A stretch of DNA of 64,000 bases from Chondrilla cf. caribensis (lineage: Eukaryota > Porifera > Demospongiae > Chondrillida > Chondrillidae). Position numbers and translations under genes: made by a program. The notes beneath the pieces were generated by a model. That model ran no database searches. It saw only the letters and a program-made list of their open reading frames with translations, and was not told the DNA's origin. Positions 50,301 to 61,883 of this stretch are shown piece after piece; the stretch's first letter is position 1; every line of letters begins with the position of its first letter. Location: NCBI GenBank assembly GCA_964020155.1, contig OZ026548.1, forward strand, positions 592,501-656,500, given 5' to 3'.

Positions 50301-51643
50301 TCTCACACACGCTGGACATCAAGCTACGGTATCCATCCAACTCAACTGCTTGGAGGTGAATCTTTTCCAGGGCCTTATGATAGAGGAGCTTGTAGTCTTC
50401 TTGAAGGATAGGGTTGGCGTGTGGAAGAGCCTCTACTCCTGTGCTGACCCCAACTTCTTGAAGGGTAGAGCTGTCATGTGGAAGGACCTCCACTTCTTGA
50501 AGGGTAGAGTTGTCCTGTGGAGGTACCTCTACTCCTGTGCTGACCCCAACTTCTTGAAGGGTAGAGCTGTCATGTGGAAGGACCTCCACTTCTTGAAGGG
50601 TAGAGTTGTCCTGTGGAGGTACCTCTACTCCTGTGCTGAACTCAACGTCTTGAAGGGTAGAGTTGTCCTGTGGAGGTACCTCTACTCCTGTGCTGAACTC
50701 AACGTCTTGAAGGGTAGAGTTGTCCTGTGGAGGTACCTCTACTTCAGTGCTAACGTCAACTTCTTGAAGGGTAGAGTTGTCCTGTGGAGGTACCTCTACT
50801 TCAGTGCTAACGTCAACTTCTTGAAGGGTAGAGTTGTCCTGTGGAGGTACCTCTACTTTGGTGCTGATCTCAACAGGGCAGTGTTCCACACTGCTTCCAG
50901 GCTGTGTCTTTGGCGATAATGTTGCACTCTCATCCAACTGGCAGTTACCAGGACACATTCCAATGCTGTCATCAGAACAATGTTCAGACAACGTACATAC
51001 AGGTTCGATGTACCTTTGTTGCCGTGGTGAACTGGACAGAGAGGAAGTGTTGTCAATGATGACTTCTCTCCCTGGGCTCAGGTGTTCTTGTTGTCGATGT
51101 ACATCCGAAGACAATGGGTTCACAAAGGAGTCCTCCATAGGATTGCTTGCTGTGTTGTCCTGGGAATCAGGTTCTCTGAAACCTGTTGGAGGACTGAGAA
51201 TCGGTGTAACAGCATCCTCTTTCTCCAGCTCAGCAGGAGTGAGGCTGGTGGGCAGAGAGCTGAGCGCCGCATGCACGGTGGGTGTAGCTGTAGCTGAGTA
51301 TGGCGAAGAGACCGAGTGTACGGGGACTTGTTGAGATGTGGGCTGAGTGGGACCCTTGTGATCCATTATATCTCCACGTACCTGAACACATAAGAACATA
51401 TACTGATCCTGTAGGCATACACAATATTAAATAGCAAACATAAGTAAGTTTTTACAGTTACTATGCGAGGTGATTTGTGTAGAAAGAACAAGACAACGTC
51501 TTTACCAACAAACTTACGAGGTCTTCTTCAGAGTACTCTTTAGAACTCTCAACATTAGTTGTAATCTCATCCTTCGTCTCACCACGCTCATGGTCTGTAT
51601 TCAGAGGTACTCTAGAGTTTGACGTTCCAGGAAGAGAGGCCAT
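47303..51643 (-). CDS. Coiled-coil protein with 19-residue repeats, unidentified
   Basis: Exons (minus): 51518-51643, 50287-51381, 49986-50078, 49778-49914, 49310-49400, 49006-49095, about 48700-48814, 48105-48245, 47786-47881, 47522-47596, 47303-47389. Starts MASLPGTSN, a Met kept in the duplicate at 59826. The second exon encodes a Ser/Pro-rich part and about eight copies of a 19-residue unit (VEVPPQDNSTLQEVDVSTE) at 50420-50870. The rest is heptad-like coiled coil: LYHKALEKIHLQAVELDGYR, ERQLKSAEIQLQSLQSKLKN, REEIKQLKFFLKREVTKTMR, KTEYARLRQAFQDYQSKASR. The end is STIKLCPPLLKVLQDLAG. No enzymatic motif. Centrosomal or vesicle-tether coiled-coil proteins look similar, but none is recognised. 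It is head-to-head with the Death-lipase-GTPase gene. Joins around 48.1-48.8 kb are approximate. Confidence 0.72.
50420..50870 (-). repeat. 57-bp coding minisatellite
   Basis: About eight in-frame copies of a 57-bp unit (plus strand: TTCTTGAAGGGTAGAGTTGT, CCTGTGGAGGTACCTCTACT), encoding VPPQDNSTLQEV-type repeats. Variants (VEVLPHDSSTLQEVGVSTG) alternate in higher-order pairs. Confidence 0.92.
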
Positions 51644-51780
51644 AGCATAATTTGGATTCCCGCCAGTTTTATCCGTATAGCTGGGCTGCCGAGTAAAATA
51701 CGGAGATATCCTGACCACGCGAGACTATATATATACCGTATACCTACCCTTCCAAGAACTGGGTGTGGTTGCTGATCTAG
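51644..51780. promoter_or_regulatory. Candidate bidirectional promoter, copy 1
   Basis: Only 137 bp separate the start codon of the coiled-coil gene (minus) from that of the Death-lipase-GTPase gene (plus). The same head-to-head layout is kept in copy 2 (59827-59947). No TATA box is clear; ATATATATACCGTATACC lies mid-way. Confidence 0.6.
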
Positions 51781-54591
51781 ATGGCAGAAAAAACAGAAGT
51801 TCCGTCTTTGCCTCCTCTGGAGATATACCAGTTGGCTGATTACGTTCCCGGTATTGCTTATAATTGGGAATTGTTAGGTACAAAACTTGGACAAAGAACG
51901 GCGGTGAAGAATATTAAAGCCACTCAAGCGAGTTTTGAGTCAAAATGCTTGGATGTGCTCGAAAAGTGGTTAGAGTCAGATGAGAATGTGTCCTGGCCAC
52001 ATCTCGTCAAGTCTTTGAGATCAATCGGCCTGCAATCAGTTGCTAAGCAAATTGAAAAGGTAGGCATACCATAGACACTCTAAACTACGAAACGTAGTTT
52101 AGAGTGTCTATGGGCATACTTTCAATTGGAACTCTAGCATTGGTTATTAGCTATACTCTAGCTGAGTAGTGAGTTGCCCTTAACCACCTTTATCCGCGAA
52201 CTCGCTTTTTTCACGTATAGGATGTTAGTCTCAGCTGCACAGTGAATGAAACCTTAAGCAAACAAGCTAAAGAGTTGCAATTTGAAAGTGATTTGTCATT
52301 TATTCGTGAAAATGAGCGTGGGTTGATCTGGCTAGAAGAGAGGGAAAGAGACGAGAAAATATCAGTTACCATTGACAGATATTTCACTAAACACAACGAA
52401 GTATCAACTGATGTTGAACTCATGGAAAAGGAGCTAAAGTACCTCTACGAAGAAGAACATTTAATCCCTCGTGAGGCCTTTGATGTCAGCTGGGGGAGAC
52501 TACAACAAATGAAAAAGGCACAGCTGTCTGCATCATCCTCCACACCTTCGTCTCCAGATCCAGTGAAGAAGGAAACTCTCTTCACTAAAGAGAATGTGTA
52601 CCATGCTTTGGTTTGCTGCAGAGCACTGGAGCAGCAGGATTCACTGGAATACCTCAAGACTGGTGATTGTGTCCATCTGTTTAAAGCTGCCTCTGTAACA
52701 AGAGATGATTGTGATTCCAAGCATGGAGGGGAGTGCCATGGGCGGTACCTTATAGCTAAGAAGAGAAATGTCTACTTCATGGCTTTTACTGGTATCCCCT
52801 CTGTTAACAAATGGATGAACTATGACTCCTTTGATGAAGGTGCGTGAGTTAATTCCAACGTATACTACAGGCATGCTGTGTAAATTGCTTGAAACCATAC
52901 TAAGTTGTGTATAATGTAACTGTATAGGTCTCTCAAGTCAGTCTGGACTCATACCATCAAACTATTTAGTTCAACTCCTAAGGGATGGATCACAAATTAT
53001 TCTCACTGGTATGTTGATGGTGTGCATGTTTAACAGAAAGTATAATATAATATATAAGCAATTTGTTGTACTAATTTACTAGTGTGTAATATGTACATAT
53101 TATGCATTTCATATGGGCCGATGCATTATTGTTTTTGTGCATTCATATTTGTTTGTAGGTATGTCATTTGGTGGTTCATTAGCTACTGCAATTGTGGCCA
53201 ATGCTCTCCATGACAACCTGTTGCTGAACAGAGACCTCATCCTCGAGAGTCTAGCCTGCATCACCTTCGGCCAGCCTGTGGTTGCGTGTGCCAAACTGGA
53301 TGAGTTGATCAGTGAACGAGAGTTCCTAGCAGATGTGTTTCACAGCATTTACACTGAAGAAGATGTGGTTCCACTACTCTTCAAATACTGCTTTTACAAG
53401 AGGTCGAAAGGGAAAAAGGTGCTCAATCTGTACTATATGTGTATATATATAATATTATACAAAATTTGATGTGCTCAATGTCATATTCATGTATTGTACA
53501 TATAATATAGTATTCCAACTATATATGTATTACATTCATGGCAAGCGTATTGAACTTATACATTTGACAAATTTGCAGGACAATTCTCATTCTTCTGTGG
53601 GACACATTTTGAAATGTACCTCTGAACTACAGGCTCCTTTCTCACAGGTCAGATTCCATGTTGCTTCATTCACATTATTATGTAATATATCTCTGACAGT
53701 AACTATAAGCATGGCATGTATATATGGTAGTTCATGTTTGGAAATTTACTCCATTAATACTTCATGCATTGATGCTTCCAGTCTGGAGAAATGAGCAACA
53801 CAAAGAAGAAAGCTCAACAGCGTAAGGCTGCCACTAAGCTCCAGTCGGACATCTCCTCTATGAACCAGCAGCACATCAAAGAAGGTAGTCCACCCTTGCC
53901 CAGGTGTAGGTATTACGTTTGTAAGAGAAGTGATGTCCAGGGACAGCCTTGGGAGGAGCTAACCAGAGAGAGAGCTATTGTTTGGTTCTCACAGATCAGT
54001 GACGACAGGATGGATCGAGTTCACTGCGGCTGCTTTAAACTGGTGAGTTGTATATTGTCCTATAAATATGTAGTTTCGGCCCTATAGAGCTGTGTTACTC
54101 AATTTAGTTTGGGAATACAGTTCAGTGTGTGAAGTCATATAAAAATTATTTTCTTTCAAAACACAACTACAGCATACCATTGAAAAATACGAGAAATTGA
54201 TCTTTCATGGTTATTTGGATAAGCCACCTGTGTTCTCTGTCCCCAACTCAAGACCTGAGGTTGTGCACCAGAGCATTGATTTTGTTCCCGTTGTTGAGTT
54301 AGTTGTCGCTCACAACTATGCTGGTGATGAGGTGTGTGTGACTGTGTCTGGGAAAAATTTCTGGTTTGCAAGAGATCTTGTCCTGTATAAGTGGAAACCG
54401 GAGTACGTCAACCTTCGGAGCAACAACTACAGACAGTTCCAGATCACAAGGACCAATGGTCTTGACAAGGAGCTCCCAAAAGAGGTTTCTGTCAAACTGG
54501 GAAGCTGTTTTGGATCATACAAGACACTCAGTCGTATTCCAGTTTCTGTCCAGGTGTGTGATCATTACATGTATGTGTATGTGTTTGTGCA

Positions 54592-54662
<71 letters not shown>

Positions 54663-57600
54663 CCATGAGTACGTTGTAGTCTCTTTACTTGTGCTACATA
54701 ACATAGTGCAATAAACGAGACACACCTGTACACGTATTCTTGAGGGATTAACTATAGGGTTCCCTTTGCATAATTCCTTTTTAGAATTTGGCCATGTCTG
54801 CACGTCAAGCTCAGTTAGCAGAATTATATCCACTGGATATTCTACGGGCAGGGATGTTATCTGTTGTGCTGGAACGAAGTGATGGTGGAAGTGGGACTGT
54901 CCCACTGTATTCCATACGCTATCATGCTGTGCGTGAATTTGTTGATAAAGCCATCAATGCAGTACCAGTTGAGAGTATAGCATGTAATTTGACATTTTGT
55001 GCTGAGCAAGAGAAAGATAGCAAAGTACTAGCAAGTAGGGAGCTGGTGTGTGTAGATGTTTTACTCAAGCACACTGATCTGCCATCATCACGCATGTTGT
55101 TAGAGGAACTCCAAAAGTACATGCAGTACAAGGAACTACACCTATCTGCCCCCTTGAGACCTGAACAGAAGCAAGCAATCGGGAGGATGATTGAGAGAAT
55201 GAGAGAGGATCGAGCATCAGCACCACTGCTGTGTGGTCTGGGGCTGGAGCATGTGTTGGAAGATAACGCCTGGTTGAGCAACCCTCATGCTGTTATGGAT
55301 CATGTGCGAAGTGAACTCCACCATTTAGTGCCAAAGATTGTACAAAATCCTGCCATGCCCTCATCCACAGCCAGCCAGTACAACAAGGAGCTATTGGAGC
55401 TAGTAGATGGATTATGTATAGAAGCATTCGCATTTCATTGTCTTGCTGATGCTTTCATGGCCTCCCAGGTCAAAATCCCCTTAGTGAAGTCCCCCGAACA
55501 CACGGCACGGGCTCTAGGCAAATCAGATACATCTGTTGGTGTGTGGTATCTGATCGGCCTCAATTTTGCTGAAATGGAAAAACTGATTAAGGACCGCGAG
55601 GTAGTCATTGATGTCGCCACTTACCTTGGAAAGATGTTCGGTTATGATGGCAATCGTGCACAGGAAGACAGAAGGAAAATGGCTGGATATGATGCGAAAG
55701 TGAAGTTCATAGCACAATGCATGTCACGGACTGTTGGATGCTCGGCACATTATGTTAGCTACTCTCTGGAATGCCAGCTAAAGGAGCTCTGTAGCAAGTG
55801 TGGACTCACTTCTGCTACTTCGATAGATGAAATCAGCCGCCGATGGGATCATTTCTTCAAGGAGAAGATTCTCTCCTTCGTAGCCGTTTCCCACCGCCCA
55901 GTCATTGCTCGATGGATCAAGTGGACCCTGTCACTCCACGAGCTGAGGGAAGCACTTGCCAGACAGACTGTCATCGGTATTGTGGGGATCATGAACAGTG
56001 GAAAGTCCACTCTGATGAACAGGATATTTCATAAGCAGGTTTGTGGACAAAGAGGTCAATTAGCACTGGCTCATCATTGACATGCGTATAATATAACCTG
56101 TGACAAAGTAAAATATTATGTATTTACATGTACTATACTTGTAATGGGTACACATTGTTAATATTCTTGTGCAGGTCCCTTCAGGCACCAGGGAGTCCAG
56201 ACGTACTGTTGTACCTTTTCTGTACAATTTGGGACCTGAGATCGATGAACTGGATGTGGTTGACTTCCCTGGAGTGGACGACAGTGATGAAGTGATTCGT
56301 TACTTGTGCGACATACTTTATTTGATAACACAGCTTGTGATATTTGTTGTGGATCATAGGTGTGTTCACTGGGATTCTACCAGTACTAGAGTACTAGCAC
56401 ACGCACGCACACAAACACATTTTAAAAGTATAATATTTGCTCGTACAGATACAGTAAATGTACATGTATATTAAACTAGTAGTTATCTATTGCATGCCTG
56501 ATGTGTATATACAGTATGTTTGAGAACTTCTAATTCCTGTGTTTAGGAGAGCACACTCGGAGCATTCCATGAATTGGCTGAAGAAGTTGTCAAACTCTGA
56601 TGTACCAGTTCTGATCTGTCTGACATTTGCTGACAGACTGTATGCCAATGAAATGGGTCACATGACATCACCTGACAGGTCACCTTCCTCTTCACAATAC
56701 CCTGACAGCAAGAAGGTCTCCTTGATTGTGGAAGACGAGAGGAAGGTAAACTAACTCTTCTTTCCATTCCCTTATTTGTCTTTCAACATCCAGTTTGTCC
56801 ACCTGTATGTGTGTTCACAGTGCATTGCAGTTGCATTTTGGAAACCTGAACTGAGTCACAGATGTATGTGTGCCACTAGTATGATATACAGCTTGATACT
56901 ATTCATCTGTACACCTTCAAAACATGCATATATATTATATGTATACAGTACATATGTTAGACTAAATACAGTGGACCCTCACTTATCCGAACACCTTGGG
57001 ACCGAGGGGTGGTCGGATATGCGAAATGTTCAGATAACTGAAACGGGACTGAATGCATTATGATATGTCAATATATTACTCATTATTTGGCTACATGTTG
57101 GCTAGAAAGTAAAACACAACAAATGGTTTGGAACTTTTCCATGATCCCTACTATTGTTTTCATTTCGACTTCCGGAATGAAACGCTCGTCTACATCTAAG
57201 ACGTGCTCCTACACGTAACCGCATCAATGAATTTATATTATAATTTATATTGCGCGAAAAAAGATAGCCGATTTCGAACGCCGAGAATGAAAAATTGGGC
57301 TGAAACTCGTGCTTTGAAGCTTCGCCGAACATAAAAACTATAACGAAGGTTCTTCTGAACCTAAGGAAGACCCTTTTTAACTCGAATTACTTGTTTTCTG
57401 ACTGTTCAAGTACGTGTACCTATTATTATTATTCACCACTAAGGCCAAATGGCTAATGTGCAAATAGCTATCTCTGGAAATTTGGTGTCCGGATAATCCG
57501 AGCCTCCGGATAAATGAAGTCCGGATAAATGAGGGTCCACTGTACCAGTATTGTGATTAATATATGTAAGATACGTATAAACACCAATATTTAGTACATG

Positions 57601-58057
57601 CTGCCCTGTGGTATGGTATGCAGTGTGATATGCAGCTTGATAGTATTTATCTATACACCTTCAAAACATCATGTATATATATGTACAGTATATATAATAG
57701 ACTATAAATACAAGAATTGTGATTTATGTGTAAAATGCATACCAATATCATGTACATGCCATGTGCCCTGTGGTATGGTTTGCATGCACTGCTATTTTCC
57801 TCTTTTTCAAGGAATTTGAGCGAAAGTATCGTGAGACCATCGGTAAACCTCCACCAGAGTGTGTGATGTGCTGTCTTGATCTCCCTGGTGACTCTGAGCT
57901 GTCCTCCAGTGAGGGAAGAAGGAGACTGGAAGAAGCTGGCATCAGAGGACACAAGGAGATAGCCCAGTGGATCCTTGACACTCTGAACAGAAAGGGCCAA
58001 TGTGATCTAGCTGACAAGCTGAAGAAGTTCCTCAACGAACATCTGAAAACTCTATAG
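51781..58057 (+). CDS. Death domain-class 3 lipase-GTPase protein, copy 1
   Basis: Exons: 51781-52059, 52221-52839, 52928-53008, 53159-53418, 53579-53647, 53782-54042, 54173-54553, 54785-56038, 56175-56359, 56547-56745, 57812-58057; 1277 residues, every join in frame. Residues 10-93 fit a Death domain (NWELLGTKLGQ, CLDVLEKWLES, WPHLVKSLRSIGLQSVAKQI). Residues 270-436 fit a class 3 lipase: VYFMAFTGIPSVNKW, nucleophile elbow GMSFGGS (Ser329), ITFGQPVV, EEDVVPLLF (Asp395) and a His near 422. Residues 437-1040 are unassigned, with a cysteine cluster (CRYYVCKRSD, HCGCFKL). Residues 1045-1180 hold a GTPase: GIMNSGKST (P-loop, Lys1057), DFPG (switch II), LICLTFAD at the base-recognition position, where N/TKxD is usual. 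A helical tail follows. The combination suggests an innate-immune or cell-death sensor; function is inferred. No signal peptide or membrane segment. Confidence 0.85.
52070..52112. repeat. Perfect 20-bp hairpin in the first intron
   Basis: CATAGACACTCTAAACTACG (52070-52089) and its reverse complement (52093-52112) with a 3-bp loop, 10 bp after the splice donor. The copy 2 gene lacks it at the same place. Confidence 0.92.
54595..54660. repeat. (GT)n microsatellite
   Basis: Follows the donor at 54554 (CAG-GTGTGTG) on the sense strand. The paralogous intron of copy 2 has the same tract at 62900-62945. Confidence 0.95.
56969..57542. mobile_element. TA-flanked MITE, CAGTGGACCCTCACTTATCCG termini (574 bp)
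   Basis: Left end CAGTGGACCCTCACTTATCC and right end GGATAAATGAGGGTCCACTG are inverted repeats; TA at 56967-56968 and 57543-57544. Interior subterminal copies of TCCGGATAA. Nested at about 57130-57380 is sequence matching, in reverse, the tail of the composite repeat at 33600-33755. It lies in the tenth intron of copy 1; copy 2 is not sequenced that far. Ends and target fit pogo/Tigger-type elements. Confidence 0.88.
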
Positions 58058-58715
58058 ATTTACACACATTCAGGCTTTGAATGATGTTTACTAGGTACAT
58101 ACGTTGATTATAATACAGTATACATAGGACAGATATAATTGTTATTATTTACTGTATATTGTAGTTTTGTATCCGGCAGTACTGTACTGTTTTTATGCAT
58201 ACACTCTGCTTTAATGAACTATGATGATAGTGACATTTACTGTCGTATTTTCACTTGTACGTGCATCGATAATATCAAGCCCCCCGAAACTTACGTAGCT
58301 AGGGTGACAGACCATATATATACTGAGATAGGGAGTGTTTGCAACCTAATTATAAACTAAGTCAGGTATAAACATACCAGCTCATATGCATTATAATTAA
58401 TAAACACAACATAATTATTATACAACAGTTTGTACAGATTAATAAATTGTGTGTTTGTGACATTAATAAATTAGTACAGAGTATCACAAATCTGAAATAT
58501 ATAATCTGAAATAAATATAATAGTAGTAGTAAATTCTTGAGCCTCTACCAAATTAATAATAATAAATATGATAATAAAATAATATTAATTTTGTGCATAA
58601 TTATAAAGTTTGATGCCTATTACCAATGTAGCTAGTATAATTATATACAAATCAAAAACATGTTCACTGGAGCATGTTCTGCAGATTACAAATAGAAGGA
58701 CATGTGACCTGTTAC

Positions 58716-58769
<54 letters not shown>

Positions 58770-58848
58770 ATGTGCGTGTGTGCGTGCGTGCATGTGTGTG
58801 CGTGTATGTGTGTGCGTGTGTACGTGCATGTGCATGCAAGTGTTTGCA

Positions 58849-58886
<38 letters not shown>

Positions 58887-59319
58887 CATGCGTGCATGTG
58901 TATGTGTATGTGTGCGTGTGCGTGTGTATGTGCATGTGCACGTGTGTGTGTGTGTGCATGTACATGCATATATGTCAACACGGTAAATGTACAAACTCAC
59001 AGTTATTGTTAGTCTGTTGCCATAGTAATTTTTACAGATTTTATGAAGATTCTACATGGCCACACAGAGAGTCAAGATAACAAGCCACATTCCGATTTCA
59101 ATTAAATGGAGATTTCCCTACCTTTGGTTTCAGAATGTAACCACAGTAATTTTTCAACTTGAAGAGTGCCATGTTGTGGATCATCCCATAATCTACACAT
59201 GGTACACTCATTGTCATTGTTTGCTCCCATTGAAATCAAATATGGGATGGCAGTCATGTGACTTTCATGTGACTCACCATTTGTCTGGTAATTCAAAGTG
59301 ACCATTTGACAGCCGTGTA
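58058..59319. other. Spacer between the two duplicated loci
   Basis: AT-rich 3' flank of copy 1, a TG/CATG-rich microsatellite (58719-58965) and unremarkable sequence. No gene seen. Confidence 0.7.
58719..58965. repeat. (TG)n grading into TGTGTGCATG repeats
   Basis: Pure TG to about 58768, then TGCATGTGTGCG-type degenerate units. Open frames here are compositional. Confidence 0.93.
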
Positions 59320-59826
59320 TCCAAAACTGTCCTCATAGGACATAGGATCGCCTGCTGTGTTGTTCTGAGAATCAGGTTCTCTGAAACCTGTTGGAGGACT
59401 GAGAATCGGTGTAGCAGCATCCTCTTTCTTCAGTTCAGCAGGAGTGAGGCTGGTGGGCAGAGAGCTGAGCACTGCATGCATGGTTGGTGTGGCTGTAGTA
59501 CATGGGGACTTGTTGAGATGTGGGCTGAGTGGGACTCTTGTGATCCATTACATCTCCACGTACCTGAACACATACTGATGCTGTAGATATACACAATATT
59601 AAATGGCAAACATAAGTAAGTTTTTACTGCTAGCTACTTATTATTGTGCGAGGTGATTTGTGTAGAAAGAACGAGAGAATGTCAATACCAACAAACTTAC
59701 GAGGTCTTCCCCAAAGTATTTTTTAGAACTCTCAACGTTAGTTGTAATCTCACCCTTCGTCCCACCGCGCTCATGGTCTGTATTCAGAGGTGCTCCAGAG
59801 TTCGACGTTCCAGGAAGAGAGGCCAT
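59320..59826 (-). pseudogene. 5' fragment of the coiled-coil gene, duplicated and frameshifted
   Basis: Exon 1 (59701-59826) retains MASLPGTSN and EDL before the donor. Exon 2 begins at about 59567 with VRGD then MDHKSPTQPTSQQVP, but relative to the intact gene (51300-51340) about 23 bp are missing after VP. This shifts frame to a stop about 25 codons on. The original frame then resumes (LSSLPTSLTPAELKKED, ILSPPTGFREPDSQ) until homology ends near 59320. No downstream exons follow. A truncated, non-functional copy carried along by the tandem duplication. Confidence 0.85.
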
Positions 59827-59947
59827 TTGGATTCCCGCCAGTACCGTCCGTATACCCGGACTGCCGAGTAAAATACGGAATTATCCTAGCCCACAGTGTT
59901 CCAAGAATTATGTAGAACTTGCATGAGGGGCGTGCCAACGGATTGCG
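59827..59947. promoter_or_regulatory. Candidate bidirectional promoter, copy 2
   Basis: 121 bp between the pseudogene start codon and the start of the second Death-lipase-GTPase gene. Homologous to 51644-51780 on the coiled-coil side (GAGTAAAATACGGA shared) but diverged towards the plus-strand gene. Confidence 0.55.
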
Positions 59948-61836
59948 ATGGCGGAAGAACCTGACGAGGATGTTACCGGGGATACATCTTCTATTACCCT
60001 GACACCGTCCCCCTTGAAAGTTAAACTGGATGTTTTGATCGACTACATTCGTTCTTTTGCTCACAAGTGGGAATTTTTGGGCATCAAGCTTGGCCAAGAG
60101 GCCGCAGTGAAGGACCTCAGGACCAAGGAATCGGATTCTGAATCCAAGTGCCTAATAGTTCTGGAGAAATGGCTGGAAGCAGATGACAACGTGACTTGGG
60201 GCCATTTAGTGAAATCTTTAAAATCAATTGGACTTGAAAATGTTGCCAAGCAGATAGCAAAAGTAAGTTATCACTTGCCCATCATGCATGCAGTAGCTAG
60301 TTGACAATATGTGCACGTTTTGAGTGTCTATATTTGGAGTTGGATATAAGGGCCTGGGTCCGCGAGACTAAGTGTATCCTATACATAGGTGGCGGAACAG
60401 GGGGGCCAGGGGGGCCATGGCCCCCCCACTCATCACAAAGGTGGGGCCAAGAATGTCTATGTAGCATATTGCATGCATGACACAAGTGCAATATTAATCA
60501 TGAGTTCAGCACCAAGGCCCCCCCACTTGCCAAACCATTCCTCCGCCTATGCTATATAATTGTTTTATCAGTGCTATGGTTATAGATACATGACCTATCA
60601 TGTTGCTCTGTTTGATTATATATAGAGGGTTGGCATTGAATATAAGGTGGATGGAGCCTTAAGCCAACAGGCTGAAAAATTGCAAAGTATCTTGTCAGTC
60701 ATTTACAGAAACGAGCACGAGCTAGTGTGGCAAACCGAAGAAGAAAGAGATAAAAAGATATCAGAAGCCATAGACAGATACTTTGTGAAGCACATGGAAG
60801 CGTCTACTGATGCTGAAGTCCTGGAAAAGGAACTGAAGTACCTCTATGAAGAGGAACGCTCCATCCCTCGTGAGGCCTTTGATGACAGTTGGAAAAGACT
60901 TCAGATAATGAAGGAGACAAGGCTGACTGCATCATCCTCCACACCTTCGTCTCCCAATCCGGTGAAGAAGGAAGACCTCTTCACTAAAGAAAATGTGTAC
61001 CATGCTCTGGTTTGCTGCAGAGCACTGGAGCAGCAGGATCCACTGGAATACCTCAAGACTGGTGATCGTGACCATCTGTTTGAAGCCGTCTCTGTAACTA
61101 GAGATGATTGTGATTCCAAGCATGGAGGGGAGTGCCATGGGCTGTACCTCATAGCTAAGAAGAGAAATGTGTACTTCATGGCTTTTACTGGTGTACCGTG
61201 TGTTAACAATTGGATGAAATATGACTCCTTTGACGAAGGTTTGTAACTCCTTATTTGTATAGACAACATATGTTATACTAATACGATTACATCACTACTA
61301 TAATTTTTATATATTATGTACTTGTAATATGAATTTTCAGGTCTCTCAAGTCAGTCTGGACTCATACCGTCTAACTATTTGGTGCAACTCCTGAAAGATG
61401 GATCGCAAATTATTCTCACTGGTATGTTGGCTATGTGCGTATATTATATCTATGTACATATCCATGTATATATAGACTATGGATTATAAAGGTTTTGTGA
61501 ATTCATATTCGTTTGTAGGTATGTCATTTGGTGGTTCATTAGCTACTGCGATTGTGGCCAATGCTCTCCACGACAACCTGTTGCTGAACAGAGACCTCAT
61601 CCTGGAGAGTCTAGCCTGCATCACCTTCGGCCAGCCTGTGGTTGTGTGTGCCAAACTGGATGAGTTGATCAGTGAACGAGAGTTTCTAGCAGACGTGTTT
61701 CACTGCATTTACACTGAAGAAGATGTGGTTCCACTACTCTTCAGATACTGCTTTTACAAGAGATTGAAAGGGGAAAAGGTGCACAATCTGCACATATATA
61801 TGCATATACAAAATTAATGATCTGCACATATTTATG

Positions 61837-61883
<47 letters not shown>

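Noticed and set aside
50203..51334. Plus-strand frames of 166-238 codons with LKGRVVLWRYLY repeats
   Set aside because: Antisense shadow of the 57-bp coding repeat in the coiled-coil gene.
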